NCBI GenBank assembly: GCA_037954325.1
Contig: JBBMNZ010000015.1
Location: 248,001 to 312,000 of the forward strand
Source of the DNA: Fistularia commersonii
Taxonomy: Eukaryota; Chordata; Actinopteri; Syngnathiformes; Fistulariidae
Reading direction: 5' to 3'
Length of the DNA: 64,000 nt
Shown piece by piece: positions 1 to 11,597 of this stretch. The translations under genes and the position numbers were made by a program. The notes below the pieces were generated by a model. That model was not told the DNA's origin and did no database searches. It was given only the letters and a program-made list of their open reading frames with translations. How positions within the stretch are numbered: the first letter of the stretch is position 1; every line of letters begins with the position of its first letter.

Positions 1-903
1 ACAATAGTCACCTCTTCTACCCTTGCCTGTCTTTCATTTTCCCCATTCATCAGCTCTTCAAAGTACTCTTTCCACCTTCCCATCCCTCTTCTAGCATCTG
101 TCAATACATTTCCCTCTCTATCCTTCATCACCCGGACCTGTTGTACATCCTCTCCATTATTATCTCTCTGTTTCGCCAACCTGTATAGATCATTTTCACC
201 CTCCTTACTATCCAACCGAGCATTAAGTCATCATATGCCTTTTGTTTTGCCTTTGCTACCTCTATCTTTACCTTTCGCCGCATCTCCCTGAACTCCTGTC
301 TGTTCTCTTCAGCCCTCTCAGTATCCCACTTCTTCTTTGCTAAGCGCTTTCTCTGTATATACTCCTGCACTTCCTCATGCCACCACCAAGTCTCCTTGTC
401 TACTCTCCTTCCATATGACACACCAAGTACTCTTCTACCTGTCTGCCTGATAACACTAGCTGTGGTTGTCCAATCATCTTGAAGCTCACCCTGACTACCC
501 AGACCCTTTCTCAACTCCTCCCTGAAAACCATGCAACACTCCTTGCTTTTCAGCTTCCATCACTTTGTCCTCTGCTTTGCCTTTGTCCTCTTCATCTTTC
601 TTGTCACCAGAGTCATCCTACAAACCACCATCCTATGCTGTCTGGCTACACTCTCACCTACCTCCTACCTCCGCTCTTATAAGTTATCCTATGTTCCTGT
701 TTTTTCTGGAAAAATGTGTTCACTACAGCCATTTCCATCCTTTTTGCAAAATCTACCACCATCTGTCCCTCTGTATACCAAATCTGCCCATCACTTCTTC
801 ATCCCCTCTATTGCCTTCACCAACATGTCCATTGAAGTCTGCACCAATTACCACTCTCATCTCTGGGAATATTCTCCATTACTTCATCTAATTCATTCCA
901 GAA
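1..903 (-). mobile_element. RTE-type LINE copy 1, 5'-truncated, cut by left window edge
   Basis: Antisense reading gives the linker between endonuclease and reverse transcriptase (residues like VLGVSYGRRVDKETWWWHEE and RRKVKIEVAKAKQKAYDDL) and, towards the right, part of the endonuclease, matching the fuller copies at 5904-8465 and 45184-48285. The frame is broken by small indels. Homology ends near 903, so the copy was truncated at its 5' end on insertion; its 3' half lies outside the window. Assignment to the RTE clade rests on the endonuclease-RT layout and the 3' tail seen in sister copies. Confidence 0.85.
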
Positions 904-924
904 ATGAAAATGCACGCTTTGCGT

Positions 925-1110
925 AGTCATATATCCCAGCATGCACCACGCGCTGCTACTTCTATGGGAGAAAATGGAGTTGACGGCTGCTTGTTGTAGT
1001 TGTGAGACCTCTTACGGCTCAATATTGATCCATATATAAGGCGCGCTATCGTTTTTTGAGAAGATTAAAGGCTTTTACGTGCGCCTTATAGTGCAGTAAA
1101 TACGGTATGC
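925..1110. repeat. Dispersed repeat with inverted ATAAGGCGC / GCGCCTTAT halves
   Basis: The 9-mers ataaggcgc (1036-1044) and gcgccttat (1081-1089) face each other around an AT-rich spacer, followed by a 'gcagtaaatacggt' phrase of the kind that recurs in fish and reptile non-autonomous DNA transposons. I cannot prove the class or the exact ends. Confidence 0.35.
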
Positions 1111-2439
1111 TTTTTCCTGGGTACAGGCAGTAGAGTGCTGTTTTATCAATGGCATCGTCCTTTTCCTTTTGTTATTGCTAGTAGAATACATTCTTGTTGC
1201 TGGTAGTATCCTGCCCTTCAAGTTTTGCTGCTGGTTGTTGTTGAATGGCCTTTGGTGTTTAAATGGTTGTGTCTTTGCTTGGAGAATTATATGTTAAATT
1301 CTTTGAATTTTGAAATTGGAAAGGGTGGCAGTAGCTATGGCAGCTGAAATCTTTACGTGACCTTTAGCTGGTTATTAATGGTTTGTGATAAATGGTTCAT
1401 GGAATAATTAAATAACACCAATGTGGCAACTGTGTTTATTCAAATATTATTCCTTTGGGGTGTAATCCTAGGTCAGGGGACTATTTTTCAGCAACATTTC
1501 AGCAATGAATGTGATATGAAAAATTATTTTTGTTCTTCAGACCTTCTTAAGATTGTTAATGATGTTTCCACGGGCAGGGCTTTGGCTCTAGACGGATCTT
1601 TTACCACAGAAGTTCTGTATGATGGGCCGGGGAGGCCTTTAGAGACAATCTCAACGGGGAATTGGGCTGCTAGCCATTCTTTGGTGCTGGTTGATTCCCA
1701 GGGCACTGTTAATTCGTCTAAGATTATGGTCTCTGAACTTTAGCAGGGGAGGATCATGTCTGGTCAGTGTGTGATTATGACCACCTTCTGTGGGAAGACT
1801 AGCTCTTCTTGAGGTCCACATGCAGCTCCCAGTCAGACACTTGAGGCAGGATGGACAGTTAGTTTACTTGGTATCATGGCCTTTGGAGCCTTGTTACCAT
1901 CTGTTTCGAAGATGATGCTTCTGGGTGGTGGTGCTTCACTGGGTGGGGAAACCTCATTTATTGGACTTGACTCTGGAGTGTGGTCCATCGCGCAATCTAT
2001 GTGTGGACTTTGTTGAGCATCCATCTGTAAGATGCATTTGGACATGCAGTCAAGATGTGGTTCAGTGTGCAGCAACTTGCTCCTCACCGACTGCAGGATG
2101 CCCCCTCCTCCTTGCCATAATTCTTCAGATTATTTGTACTAGGCAAGAGGTCAGACAAAGTGCGTGGCAGAAAGCTCAACTTGCCCTGGGTGATTTCCCC
2201 AAAGCCCCCTCCAAGAGAGTGACCATTCCATAGCTTCATATTATATATATATAATATATATGCACACACACCTGTGTATTTTTTCCCCTCCCCTTGCAAA
2301 TCAGCATGAACATATAGCACAATATAATTGTGAACATTTTTAATCATTACCTTACCTCCATTTTTGGCCTTACTCTGATGATGTCTTGCACTGTATGGAC
2401 TCACTCAACTAACAGGTAGCCCAGCCTCACTGGACACAC
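1111..2439. other. Unassigned upstream sequence
   Basis: No exon, RNA gene or transposon could be recognised. A 106-codon open frame on the plus strand (1423-1743) starts with a hydrophobic stretch but resembles nothing I know and has no visible gene context. A short AT alternation lies near 2240-2262. It may be old repeat sequence. Confidence 0.4.
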
Positions 2440-2735
2440 TTCCAAATCCATCAGTTATGGTGGAATGGTATTCGTATCGAGATCTCGGATTGGCTGTACT
2501 GTAATCGAGTGCGTCAATGCCGCAATGGGGATGGATGATAGGCTAACCGCTATTTTAATGACACGCGATCTATCCACACTACTTGTACTGTTGCGTATTC
2601 TGTGACCCGCGGTTGAGTTTTTTTTTTTACGTTGTGCAGTAGTCTTTATTTTGAATGGCAGGGCTCCGCAATCACCCGTGTTGCCTTTGCGATCGACCAG
2701 TAGATCGGGATTTTACGTGTTGGGCGCCTTTGTCC
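2440..2735. repeat. Probable hAT-type DNA transposon remnant
   Basis: Phrases such as 'gcgatcgaccagtagatcg' near 2690 and a preceding 'ggcagggctccgcaatcac' are of the kind found at the ends of hAT-derived repeats in fish. No transposase reading frame, terminal inverted repeat pair or 8-bp duplication was found, so the class is an inference. Sequence from 2736 to about 3634 is otherwise unassigned, apart from 'ttccttcgggattaataaag' near 3150, which looks like the 3' tail of an L2-like LINE. Confidence 0.3.
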
Positions 2736-3634
2736 GAAACTGTCCCAGCAGCAAACTGTTGTGGATTCTCTTCAACCAGGCATTTAGCTGGGCTCTAGTT
2801 TCTATATAGCTCCCACTGGCCTTTTAAGGTGCTGTCAAAATTCTTCCCCAGACATCGGATGCTTTGCTCTTGGATAGTTGGAATTTCTGACCCCTGGATG
2901 ATGAAGGTGTATTCAGGCAGTTTCCCCTTTCAGAAGGAAGAGGCTCCTAGATTTCCCAGATTTGAATTGCGTTAGTGCCCAGGTAGCCATCAAAGACCTC
3001 AGAACCCATTGTGTTCCTTGAAATAGATGATCTCATCCATGAAGGTTCTGCAGGCTGAATGTTTTGTCTCATTATCTGCCATTCTTCCTCCTTTCTACTA
3101 TTATCTATTACTGTTATGTTTTTAACTTGAAACTCTGGCACAACAATTTCCTTCGGGATTAATAAAGTTGTTCTCATCTCATTGACCCTCCGCACTGTGT
3201 TCCATCTGTCTCGAGTAGCAGGTTCATGGCAGCCATAATCAAGGTAACTTAAATGGTGTATCCTGCCATGATGCCATTTTCAAGCCTTTTGTGCATTCTG
3301 TCGGGATGTTAGCCCTAGTACTGTTGCGTCTATACATCTTATGTCATCACGTTTTCAACAGATATTTTTTTGACTTCTTCCTAAAATTGGATAATTTTTG
3401 AAACTAATATTTCTAAACTGTTTAGAATTCTGACCATGAGGTGCTGCTGTCAAGACAAATACTTTTATTCTTAAATACTCATATAAAAAAAAAAATCTCA
3501 GTTTAGATAATATTTTGCTATACTGGTTTTATACTGCGCATTTCCAGAGCTGAAACATCACAGTGCACTGTACTATGTAATCTGCCCTGACAATAAAACA
3601 CTTTTGTAAAAGGGATTTCCAGCCCTACCCACAT

Positions 3635-3875
3635 CGTCAGTAGAGAGGTGGCATGGCTCAGGGGGTTATAGTGGTCATCCTTTGAACCAAACTTTTTTTT
3701 TTTTTTTTTTTTTTTTTTAATTAAATTCCTGTGCTCCTCCAAGCCCGCTGAAGTATTGTTGAGTAAGACGCTGAGCCCCTGACTGCTTCCTTGCGCTGCT
3801 TAGTGGCGTTCAACTGCTCATGGTTCACAGAAAAATAATTTCCCACAAGGGATTAATAAAGCAAAATAAAATAAT
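3635..3875 (+). repeat. tRNA-derived SINE with LINE-like tail
   Basis: The head 'ggtggcatggctcagggg' resembles a tRNA A-box region; a T-run interrupts it at about 3690-3718. A central block (gaagtattgttgagtaagac ... ctgagcccctgactgc) is the kind found in vertebrate V-type SINEs, and the 3' end 'cacaagggattaataaag' copies an L2-like LINE tail, which such SINEs use to borrow LINE reverse transcriptase. The B box is degenerate, so it is not a functional tRNA gene. Confidence 0.55.
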
Positions 3876-5888
3876 AGATAAATCAAAAATAGACAACTTT
3901 TACCAATGTTTAATTGCCAAAGGATACTGAATTTGATGTCAGTATTCAATTACATGACTGTTTCCTGGATACAATGTTGCGTGAGAAATTAACCAAAGGA
4001 GACGGCATAATGAGTAATGATTCAAGTGAAAAATTGCATATTGAATAACTGGGTATCCTCTGACAATACCTTCTGATTTCAATGGCAGCTTTGGGAAGCC
4101 ATCCCAGACTGTCCCACACTTAAACCTTGATAATCTTTACAATTCATCCTTAAAAGAACATGTGAGAAATAGTTGCCCCCTGAGGCTTTTAATCTAATTT
4201 GGCGCTATTTGGCTAAGAGTTCGCACCCTGACGGGCACATTTATTATTCTATTTTATTTTTTTTAGATCTTAAAGCATTTTGCCGCCTGATGATCTCAAG
4301 CTGTATGTCTTTCATCAATCCAGTGACTTATGTCTGACTTCCATCACTTCCAAAAGAAGCATGTCAGTGCTTGGATCCTGAATATTTTAATGCCAATAGT
4401 TGCCTTTATTGCTTTAACAGCTAGATATAGAAAGCTAAAGACATTTTAATACTTCACTTGGACTCAAACGGTAGAATATTGTAATTACATTTTGCATGCG
4501 AGATGTCAGCAGCACAAAATCCTTTGTCTCTGATCTACACTTAAAATACTTTTCAGAAAAGAACATAGCCATTTAGAAGAGTGGAATGTACTTGTGTGTT
4601 ATTGAATGTTGGTACAAATAAAAACACATATGATGGGTCTATTGATATAGAGAATTCAAAGTCCAGTCGCCACAAGGAGAGGATTTTGACAAGAAGCCTA
4701 ATCTTCTCGCCACTGTGCAAAACCATGAAGTATGCCCCTGGCACCAAAGGCTTCGTACCCAATGACAGCTGGAAATTTTTCATTTATCTGGAGAATTTCT
4801 TGTAGTTAAAGAGGAGAATCTTAAATCACCTGTAGAAATGTCTATCAGCATTCATATTAAATATAACTGCATACATATTAATTCAATCTGTTAAGGCTGC
4901 TTTTGAAAGTAGATACAACTGACATTCAACCTGCCACACACTTTATTAGCATTTTGAGCTGAGACTATAGTCATTCAGCTTGAAATCTTATCTGTTTATG
5001 GTTGCCTGGTCATTGTGATAGAGGTGCCACAGGATGTGGTGTGTTTTTTCAAAGACCATTGAGTTGCATAAGCCAAAGGCCTCAAACCATGATTGGGTCA
5101 GGGTATTTGGAATAATAGTGTAGAACACTTAGGGTAGAATAGGGTTAGATGGAAAAGGTTGATTCACTTTGGCGACCCTTGAGGGGAAATACTGAAAGGA
5201 AAAGAACTCATGAGGTCAACATTTGATGATTATTCAGCAATCAGGCAACTTCTGAAGAGCTCCACGCAGAGAAAAGGGCGGGTGAATGCTTTTGCACACA
5301 GTACTTTTCATTTTTTAATTTGTTAATTAAAAAAAAAAAATTGTGTTGGTCTTTCACACAAAATTTCATTAAAAAAAAAAACAAAGTTTATTTAGTTATT
5401 AAGTGGTTGTAATGTTAAGAAATGTGGAAAAGTCCACAGGTTATGAATTTGCCAGCCACTGTATCCTGGGAATTTTTTTTTGTACTTTTTGTTTGTGTTT
5501 CAGTTCTATGAAATTTTTCTTAGTCATGACCACAATACTCAGAAGGATGAAGAAGTATTTTGTTTTTAGTATATTTGCATTGTATGTGCCATACAGTCTT
5601 GTGACCCCAATTAAAATATTTGTGCTTAATATGGGTTTTTACAGTGGCTCCTATAAACTGTCTGCTGTTTGAGCTGAAGTAAATTTTGTAATACTGATAA
5701 TTCAATATTACTCTTTTAGTTATGTTTGCATGTGTGAGGTTATTGTGTTCCCTTTGCTCTGTCAGGTTAAATGCCTGTTACCACTCTGCAAGTGATATAG
5801 ATGGAAATATAGTGTTCTTTGAACTAACTGGTCTTGTGGTAGTTATGATTGCCTCAGGCAGTTTTCAGGTTGTGTACAGCACTGCAAC
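3876..5888. other. Unassigned AT-rich sequence
   Basis: No convincing exon or RNA gene. Short open frames on both strands (for example 4553-4805, overlapping antiparallel frames) carry no recognisable motif. The only element recognised is a short RTE tail at 5131-5208, listed separately. Confidence 0.5.
5131..5208 (+). mobile_element. RTE LINE 3'-tail fragment
   Basis: The stretch 'agaatagggttagatgg' followed by 'tttggcgacccttgagggg' and 'ctgaaaggaaaagaa' matches the extreme 3' end shared by all RTE copies here (GGCGACCCCTGAAGGG..AGCCGAAAG..AAGAAG). Only the last 80 or so bases are present, the usual result of severe 5' truncation. Confidence 0.7.
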
Positions 5889-5903
5889 CTGAAACAGCTT
5901 GCT

Positions 5904-8465
5904 TCTTCTTCTTTCGGCTTTTCCCGTTGGGGGTCGCCATAGCGAGTCAACTTTCTCCATCTAACCCTATTCTCTGTATCTTCCTCTCGCACACCAGCTA
6001 CCTTCATATCCTCTCTCACTACGTCCATAAATCTTCTCTTTGGTCTTCCTCGAGACCTCTTGCCTGGCAGCTCCAATTCCAGCATCCGTCTACCAATATA
6101 TTCACTATCTCTTCTCTGTACATGACCGAACCATCTCAGTCTGGCTTCTCTGACCTTCTCTCCAAAACATCGAACATGTGGCGTCCCTCTGATAGACTCA
6201 TTCCTGATCCTATCCATCCTGGTCACTCCCAAAGAGAACCTCAACATCTTCATCTCTGCAACCTCTAGTTCTGCCTGCTGTCTTTTGGTCATTGTAACAG
6301 TTTCTAGTCCATACATCATCGCTGGTCTAACCACTGTCTTGTACACCTTTCCTTTTATTCTGGCCGATAGTCTTCTATCACATAGTACCCCTGACACTTT
6401 TCTCCACCCATTCCAACCTGCTTGGACCCGTCTCTTCACTTCTTTTCCACACTCTCTGTTGCTCTGGACTGTTGACACTAGGTACCTGAAATCCTCCGGC
6501 TTCTTGATCTCCACTCCCTGTAGCCTCACCGCTCCAGCCGAGTTCCTCTCGTCACACACATATATTCTGTCTTGCTGCGACTAACTTTCATTCCTCTCCT
6601 TTCCAGAGCATACCTCCACCTCTCTAGATTTTCCTCTACCTGTTGTCTGCTCTCACTACAGATCACAATGTCATCCGCAAACATCATGGTCCATGGGGAT
6701 TCCTGTCTAACCTCATCTGTCAGCCTATCCATCACCATTGCGAACAAGAAGGGGCTCAGCGCTGATCCCTGATGGAGTCCCACCTCCACCTTGAACTTCT
6801 CTGTTACCCCTACAGCACAACGCACCAGTGTCTCACAGCTAGCATACATGTCCTGCACCAGTCTAACATACTTCTCTGCCACTCCAGACTTCCTCATACA
6901 ATACCAGCGCTCCTCTCTTGGCACCCTGTCATATACTTTTTCTAGGTCTACAAAAACGCAATGTAACTCCCTCTGGCCTTCTCTATACTTTTCTATTAGC
7001 ATTCTCAACGCAAATACTGCATCTGTAGTACTCTTCCTAGGCATGAAGCCATACTGCTGTTCACAAATGCTGACTTCTGCTCTCAGTCTAGTTTCCACTA
7101 CTCTTTCCCATAACTTCATTGTATGGCTCATCAACTTTATCCCTCTGTAGTTGCCAAAATTCTGCACATCCCCTTTATTCTTAAAAATAGGCACCATCAC
7201 ACTTTGTCTCCATTCTTCAGGCATCTTCTCACTCTCTAAGATCCTGTTGAATAATCTAGTCAGAAAATCTACCGCTGCCTCTCCTAGACACTTCCACACC
7301 TCCACAGGTATATCATCAGGACCAACAGCTTTTCCACTCTTCATCCTCTTCAATACCTTCCTCACTTCACTTTTACTAATTTTTGCTACTTTGTGGTCTA
7401 CGATAATCACCTCTTCTACCCTTGCCTCTCTTTCATTTTCCACATTCATCAGTTCTTCAAAGTACTCTTTCCATCTTCCCATCACTCTTCTAGCATCTGT
7501 CAATACATTTCCCTCTCTGTCCTTTATCACCCGGACCTGTTGTACATCCTTTCCATCTTTATCTCTCTGTTTCGCCAACCTGTATAGATCATTCTCACCC
7601 TCCTTACTATCCAACCGAGCATACAAGTCATCATAAGCCCTTTGTTTTGCCTGTGCTACCTCTATCTTTACCTTTCGCCGCATCTCCCTGAACTCCTGTC
7701 TGTTCTCTTCAGTCCTCTCAGAATCCCACTTCTTTTTCGCGAACCGCTTTCTCTGTATACACTCCTGCACTTCCTCATTCCCCCACCAAGTCTCCTTATC
7801 TACTTTCCTTCCAGATGACACACCAAGTACTCTTCTACCTGTCTCTCTGATAACACTAGCTGTTGTTGTCCAATCATCTGGAAGCTCACCTTGACCACCC
7901 AGACCCTTTCTCAATTCCTCCCTGAAAACCATGCAACACTCCTCCCTTTTAGCTTCCACCATTTTGTCCTCTGCTCTGCCTTTGTCCTCTTCATCTTCCT
8001 TGTCACCAGAGTCATCCTACAAACCACCATCCTATGCTGTCTGGCTACACTCTCACCTACAACTACTTTGCAGTCACTGATCTCTTTCAGGTTACCTCGT
8101 CTATACAAGATGTAGTCTACCTGCATGCTCCTACCTCTGCTCTTAGAAGTTACCCTATGTTCCTGTTTTTTCTGGAAAAAGGTGTTCACTACAGCCATTT
8201 CCATCCTTTTTGCAAAATCTACCACCATCTGTCCCTCGGCATTGGTATCCTGGATACCAAATCTGCCCATCACTTCTTCATCCCCTCTATTGCCTTCACC
8301 AACATGTCCATTGAAGTCTGCACCAATGACCACTCTCTCATTTCTGGGAATATTCTGCATCACTTCATCTAACTCATTCCAGAACTTCTCCTTCTCTTCA
8401 GATTCACATCCCACCTGCAGGGCATAGCCGCTAACAACATTGAGCATCACACCTTCGATTTCCAG
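5904..8465 (-). mobile_element. RTE-type LINE copy 2, 5'-truncated, 15-bp target-site duplication
   Basis: Antisense element from the middle of the endonuclease (right) to the 3' tail (left). It is flanked by perfect 15-bp direct repeats, ctgaaacagcttgct, at 5889-5903 and 8466-8480, the expected mark of target-primed reverse transcription. The 3' end carries the family's CTT-rich/GAAGAAG tail (seen antisense as cttcttcttctttcggc). The endonuclease part has GADFNGHVG and the HRMVV block; the RT part is nearly intact. Breaks: a frame change near 7940 between endonuclease and linker, and a 1-nt deletion near 6548 that separates the RT from the C-terminal domain. Confidence 0.93.
6526..7962 (-). 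pseudogene. RTE reverse transcriptase, 478-codon surviving frame
   Basis: This open frame spans the post-endonuclease linker and most of the reverse transcriptase of copy 2. Visible RT boxes are FVDLEKVYDR (block A, catalytic Asp), GLHQGSALSPFLFAMVMDRL (block B), and MMFADDIVIC (FADD catalytic pair). The product would copy element RNA into DNA at a nicked target. It is not a complete protein: the endonuclease lies in another frame to the right (7911-8465), and the C-terminal portion continues in another frame at 5904-6559. The reading stops at residues TRGTRLER because of a 1-nt deletion compared with the copy at 45184-48285. Confidence 0.85.
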
Positions 8466-8480
8466 CTGAAACAGCTTGCT

Positions 8481-9049
8481 GATGGATTTTTTTTTTTGTT
8501 TTACATGATACATTTTTTTTTTTATGAGAACTAAAACCAGCAGATTAATATTAAGTGTTTCTTATTGTCTGATATATATTGGACACCACGCCACATGATT
8601 TAATAAAATATACTGCAACTGGTCTGAAAGAACACAAAAAACAAAAGAACAAATATAACATTCTTCTCTGTGGAAAAAAACAAAACAAAAACAAACAACC
8701 CCAAGCTGAGCAATGAATAATGAAAGTGGTAATGTTGTAGGTGGCCAGTCGGGATCCTACATTTTATCATACTTGAATCGATTTTCCCACACAATAATGT
8801 AATTATATTCTATGGTATGAGGTTCTTATCTTGCAAACTAGAACATTGAACCGGACCCAGTATGAGGAAAATTATAAGAATTGTTTTACCCTATTGTTGA
8901 TCTTTATATGGAATAGCTGTACGTCCATTCTGTGACTAGCACCTTTGACTTGAAGTCTGTCATTGCGTTTTGTGAATAAATATAACATTTATGGGGCAGT
9001 TGAGGTTGTTGAAATACTGTACCCCACAGACATATTTCTGATGTCCATA
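8481..9049. other. Unassigned AT-rich spacer
   Basis: A-rich and T-rich runs and no recognisable coding or RNA feature on either strand. Confidence 0.5.
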
Positions 9050-9218
9050 AAATCAATCCAACCATTATCTGTTGCTTGTCCGAATTAGTGTCCTGGGGAA
9101 TGCTGGAGCCGATCTCAGTTGCTTTCACGCAAGAGGCGCGGTGCATCCTGGACTGGTTACCAGTTAATTGCAGAGCCACATTTCGTGACAGGTAGCCATT
9201 CCCTCAAATTCACATTCA
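9050..9218 (+). repeat. Left half of an older interspersed repeat, split by an RTE insertion
   Basis: The sequence runs through phrases typical of a common fish repeat (ctgttgcttgtccgaattag, ..gctggagccgatctcagttg, ..catcctggactggttaccag). It breaks off at 'attcacattca' and resumes at 11442 with 'tcacattcacacatctgggcc', i.e. the RTE copy 9219-11441 was inserted into it. Confidence 0.65.
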
Positions 9219-11441
9219 TTCTTCTCCTTTTGGCTTTTCTCTTCAAGGGTTGCCACAGTGAATCAATCTTCTCCATCAAACCCTATTCTATGTATCCTCC
9301 TCTCTCACACACTAACTTCCTTCATATCCTCTCTCACTACGTCCATAATTCTTATCTTTGGTCTTCCTCAAGACCTCCTGCCCTGCAGCTCCAATTCCAG
9401 CATCCGCCTACCAATATATTCACTATCCCTCCTCTGTACATGATCGAACCATCTCAGTCTGGCGTCTCTGACCCTCTGTCCAAAACCTCTAACGTGTTGT
9501 TCTTCTGATACACTTATTCCTGATCCTATCCGTCCTGGTCACTCCCAAAGAGAACTTAAGGATCTTCATCTCTGCAACCTCTAGCTTTGCCTCCTGTCTT
9601 TTCATCATTGTTATTGTCTCTAGGCCATACAGCATCGCTGGTCTCACCACTGTCTTGTACATCTTTCTTTTCATTCTGGCTGATAGTCTTCTATCACCCG
9701 GACACTTTTCTCCACCCATTCCAACCTGCTTGAACCCGTCTCTTCACCTCTTTTTTTCAATGTTCCCTGTTGGACTGTTGACCCCAAGTACCTGAAATCC
9801 TCCAACTTCTTAATCCCCACCCACTGTAGCCTCACCATTCCACCCAAGTTCTTCTCATTCACACACATATTCTCTGTCTTCTTGTGACTAACCTTCATTC
9901 CTCTCCTTTCCAGCACATACCTCCATTTCTCTAGATTTTCCTCAATCTGTGCGCTGCTCTCACCACAGATCACAATGTCATCTGCAAACACCATGATCCA
10001 TGGGGATTCCTGTCTAACCTCATCGGTCAGCCTGTACATCACCATTGCAAAAAAGAAGTGGCTCAGAGCTTATCCCCGATGGAGTCCCACCTCCACCTTG
10101 AACTTCTCTGCTACCCCTATAGCACACCGCACCACAATGCAGCTCCCTCTGGCCTTCTCTGTACTTCTCCATTAGCATTCTCAAAGCAAATACTGCATCT
10201 ATAGTACTCTTTCTAGGCATGAAGCCATACTGCTGTTCACAAATGCTGTCCTCTGCTCTGTCGAGTTTCCACTACTCTTTCCCATAACTTTGTTGTATGG
10301 CTTATCAACTTTATCCCTCTATAGTTGCGGCAATTCTGCACATCCCCTTTATTCTTAGAAATGGGCACCATCACACTTCGTCTCCATTCTCCAGGCATCT
10401 TCTCACTCTCTAAGATCCTGTTGAATACTCAAGTCAGAAACTCCACTGCTGCCTCTCCTAGACACTTCCACACCTCCACAGATATATCACCAGGACCAAC
10501 TGCTTCTCCACTCTTCATCCTCTTCGATGCCTTCCTCACTTCACTTTTCCTAATCTGTGTTACTTGGTGGTCTACAATAGTCACCTCTTCTACCCTTGCC
10601 TCGCTTTCATTTTCCACATTCATCATTTCTCCAAAGTACTCTTCTGGAATTTTTTTTTCACTACAGCCATTTTCATCCTTTTTGCAAAATCTACTACCGT
10701 CTGTCCCTTTGCGTTCCTATCCTGTATACAGAATCTGCCCATCACGTCTTCATCCCCTCGATTTTCTTCACCAACATGCCTATTGATTTCTGCTCCAATT
10801 ACCACTCTCTCATCTCTGGGGATATTCTGCATCACTTCATCTAGCACATTCCAGAACTTCTCCTCAAACTCACATCCCACCTGCGGGGCATAGCCACAAA
10901 TAACATTGAGCATCACACCTTCAATTTCCAGTTTCAGACTATTAAGTCTATTTGACAGTATTTTCACCTCCAGAACTTTCCTAACCATCTCCTCCCTCAA
11001 CTCCTACTCCCTTTCTCTTCCCGTCAGTACCATGATAGTACAACTTAAAGTTTGCTTCTAGCCTTACTACCTCACCACCCGGTCTCCTTGACACACAGTA
11101 TATCCATTCTCCTTCTGTGCATCACGCTGACCAACTCTACCTTTTCCTGTCGTTGTCCCTCTTCTTAGCCCCAGACTCTTGCCTTTGCCCTTCTCTCTCT
11201 GCTTGCAACCCCCCCCCCCGACCTACAGTTACCGTTGGTTCCCTCTCGTTCATCGGTACCAATGGAGGTCATTCTTAACCTGGGCCTCAACCGATCCGGT
11301 ATGAGCTGGTTGTTATGATTGATTCATATGTTTAGTTTTCATCTGGGCTTGGGACCGACTCGGGGAGACACTGGCCCTTACCCCCGTGAGGCTGGCTTGG
11401 GGAGACACCTGCCCTTGCAGCCCTGAGGCTGCATTATTCAC
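9219..11441 (-). mobile_element. RTE-type LINE copy 3, internally deleted, inserted in an older repeat
   Basis: Antisense copy reaching from the 3' tail (left, tggcttttctcttcaagggttgcc) to the 5' untranslated region (right, cgggcttgggaccg-like stretch at about 11340). The 9-bp sequence tcacattca occurs on both sides (9210-9218 and 11442-11450) and the flanks join into one older repeat, which supports it as a target duplication. About 700 bp between endonuclease and RT linker are missing at about 10638-10655 compared with the copy at 45184-48285, and a smaller piece around RT block B is missing near 10130. RT scraps include FADDIVICGES and MPRKSTIDAVFALRML. All frames are broken. Confidence 0.85.
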
Positions 11442-11597
11442 TCACATTCACACATCTGGGCCATTTTTCTAATTAACCCACTGCCTGTTTTGGTACTATG
11501 GGAGGAAACTGGAGACACAGGGAGAACATGCAAACTCTACACAGAAATATCCTCTATTGAACCAGGGTCCTTTTTGCTTGTGGCAAAAGCACTAACC
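11442..11597 (+). repeat. Right half of the interrupted older repeat
   Basis: Continues the repeat begun at 9050: 'gggaggaaactggag', 'gggagaacatgcaaactc', 'acacagaaa', ending in 'caaaagcactaacc'. The wording is that of tRNA-tailed fish repeats read antisense, as in the element at 49390-49685. At 11598 it is interrupted again, by a hAT element. Confidence 0.6.

Noticed and set aside
10638..10660. Splice-type removal of the RTE middle in copy 3
   Set aside because: The junction in the element's sense direction has no GT..AG borders, so a simple deletion is more likely.
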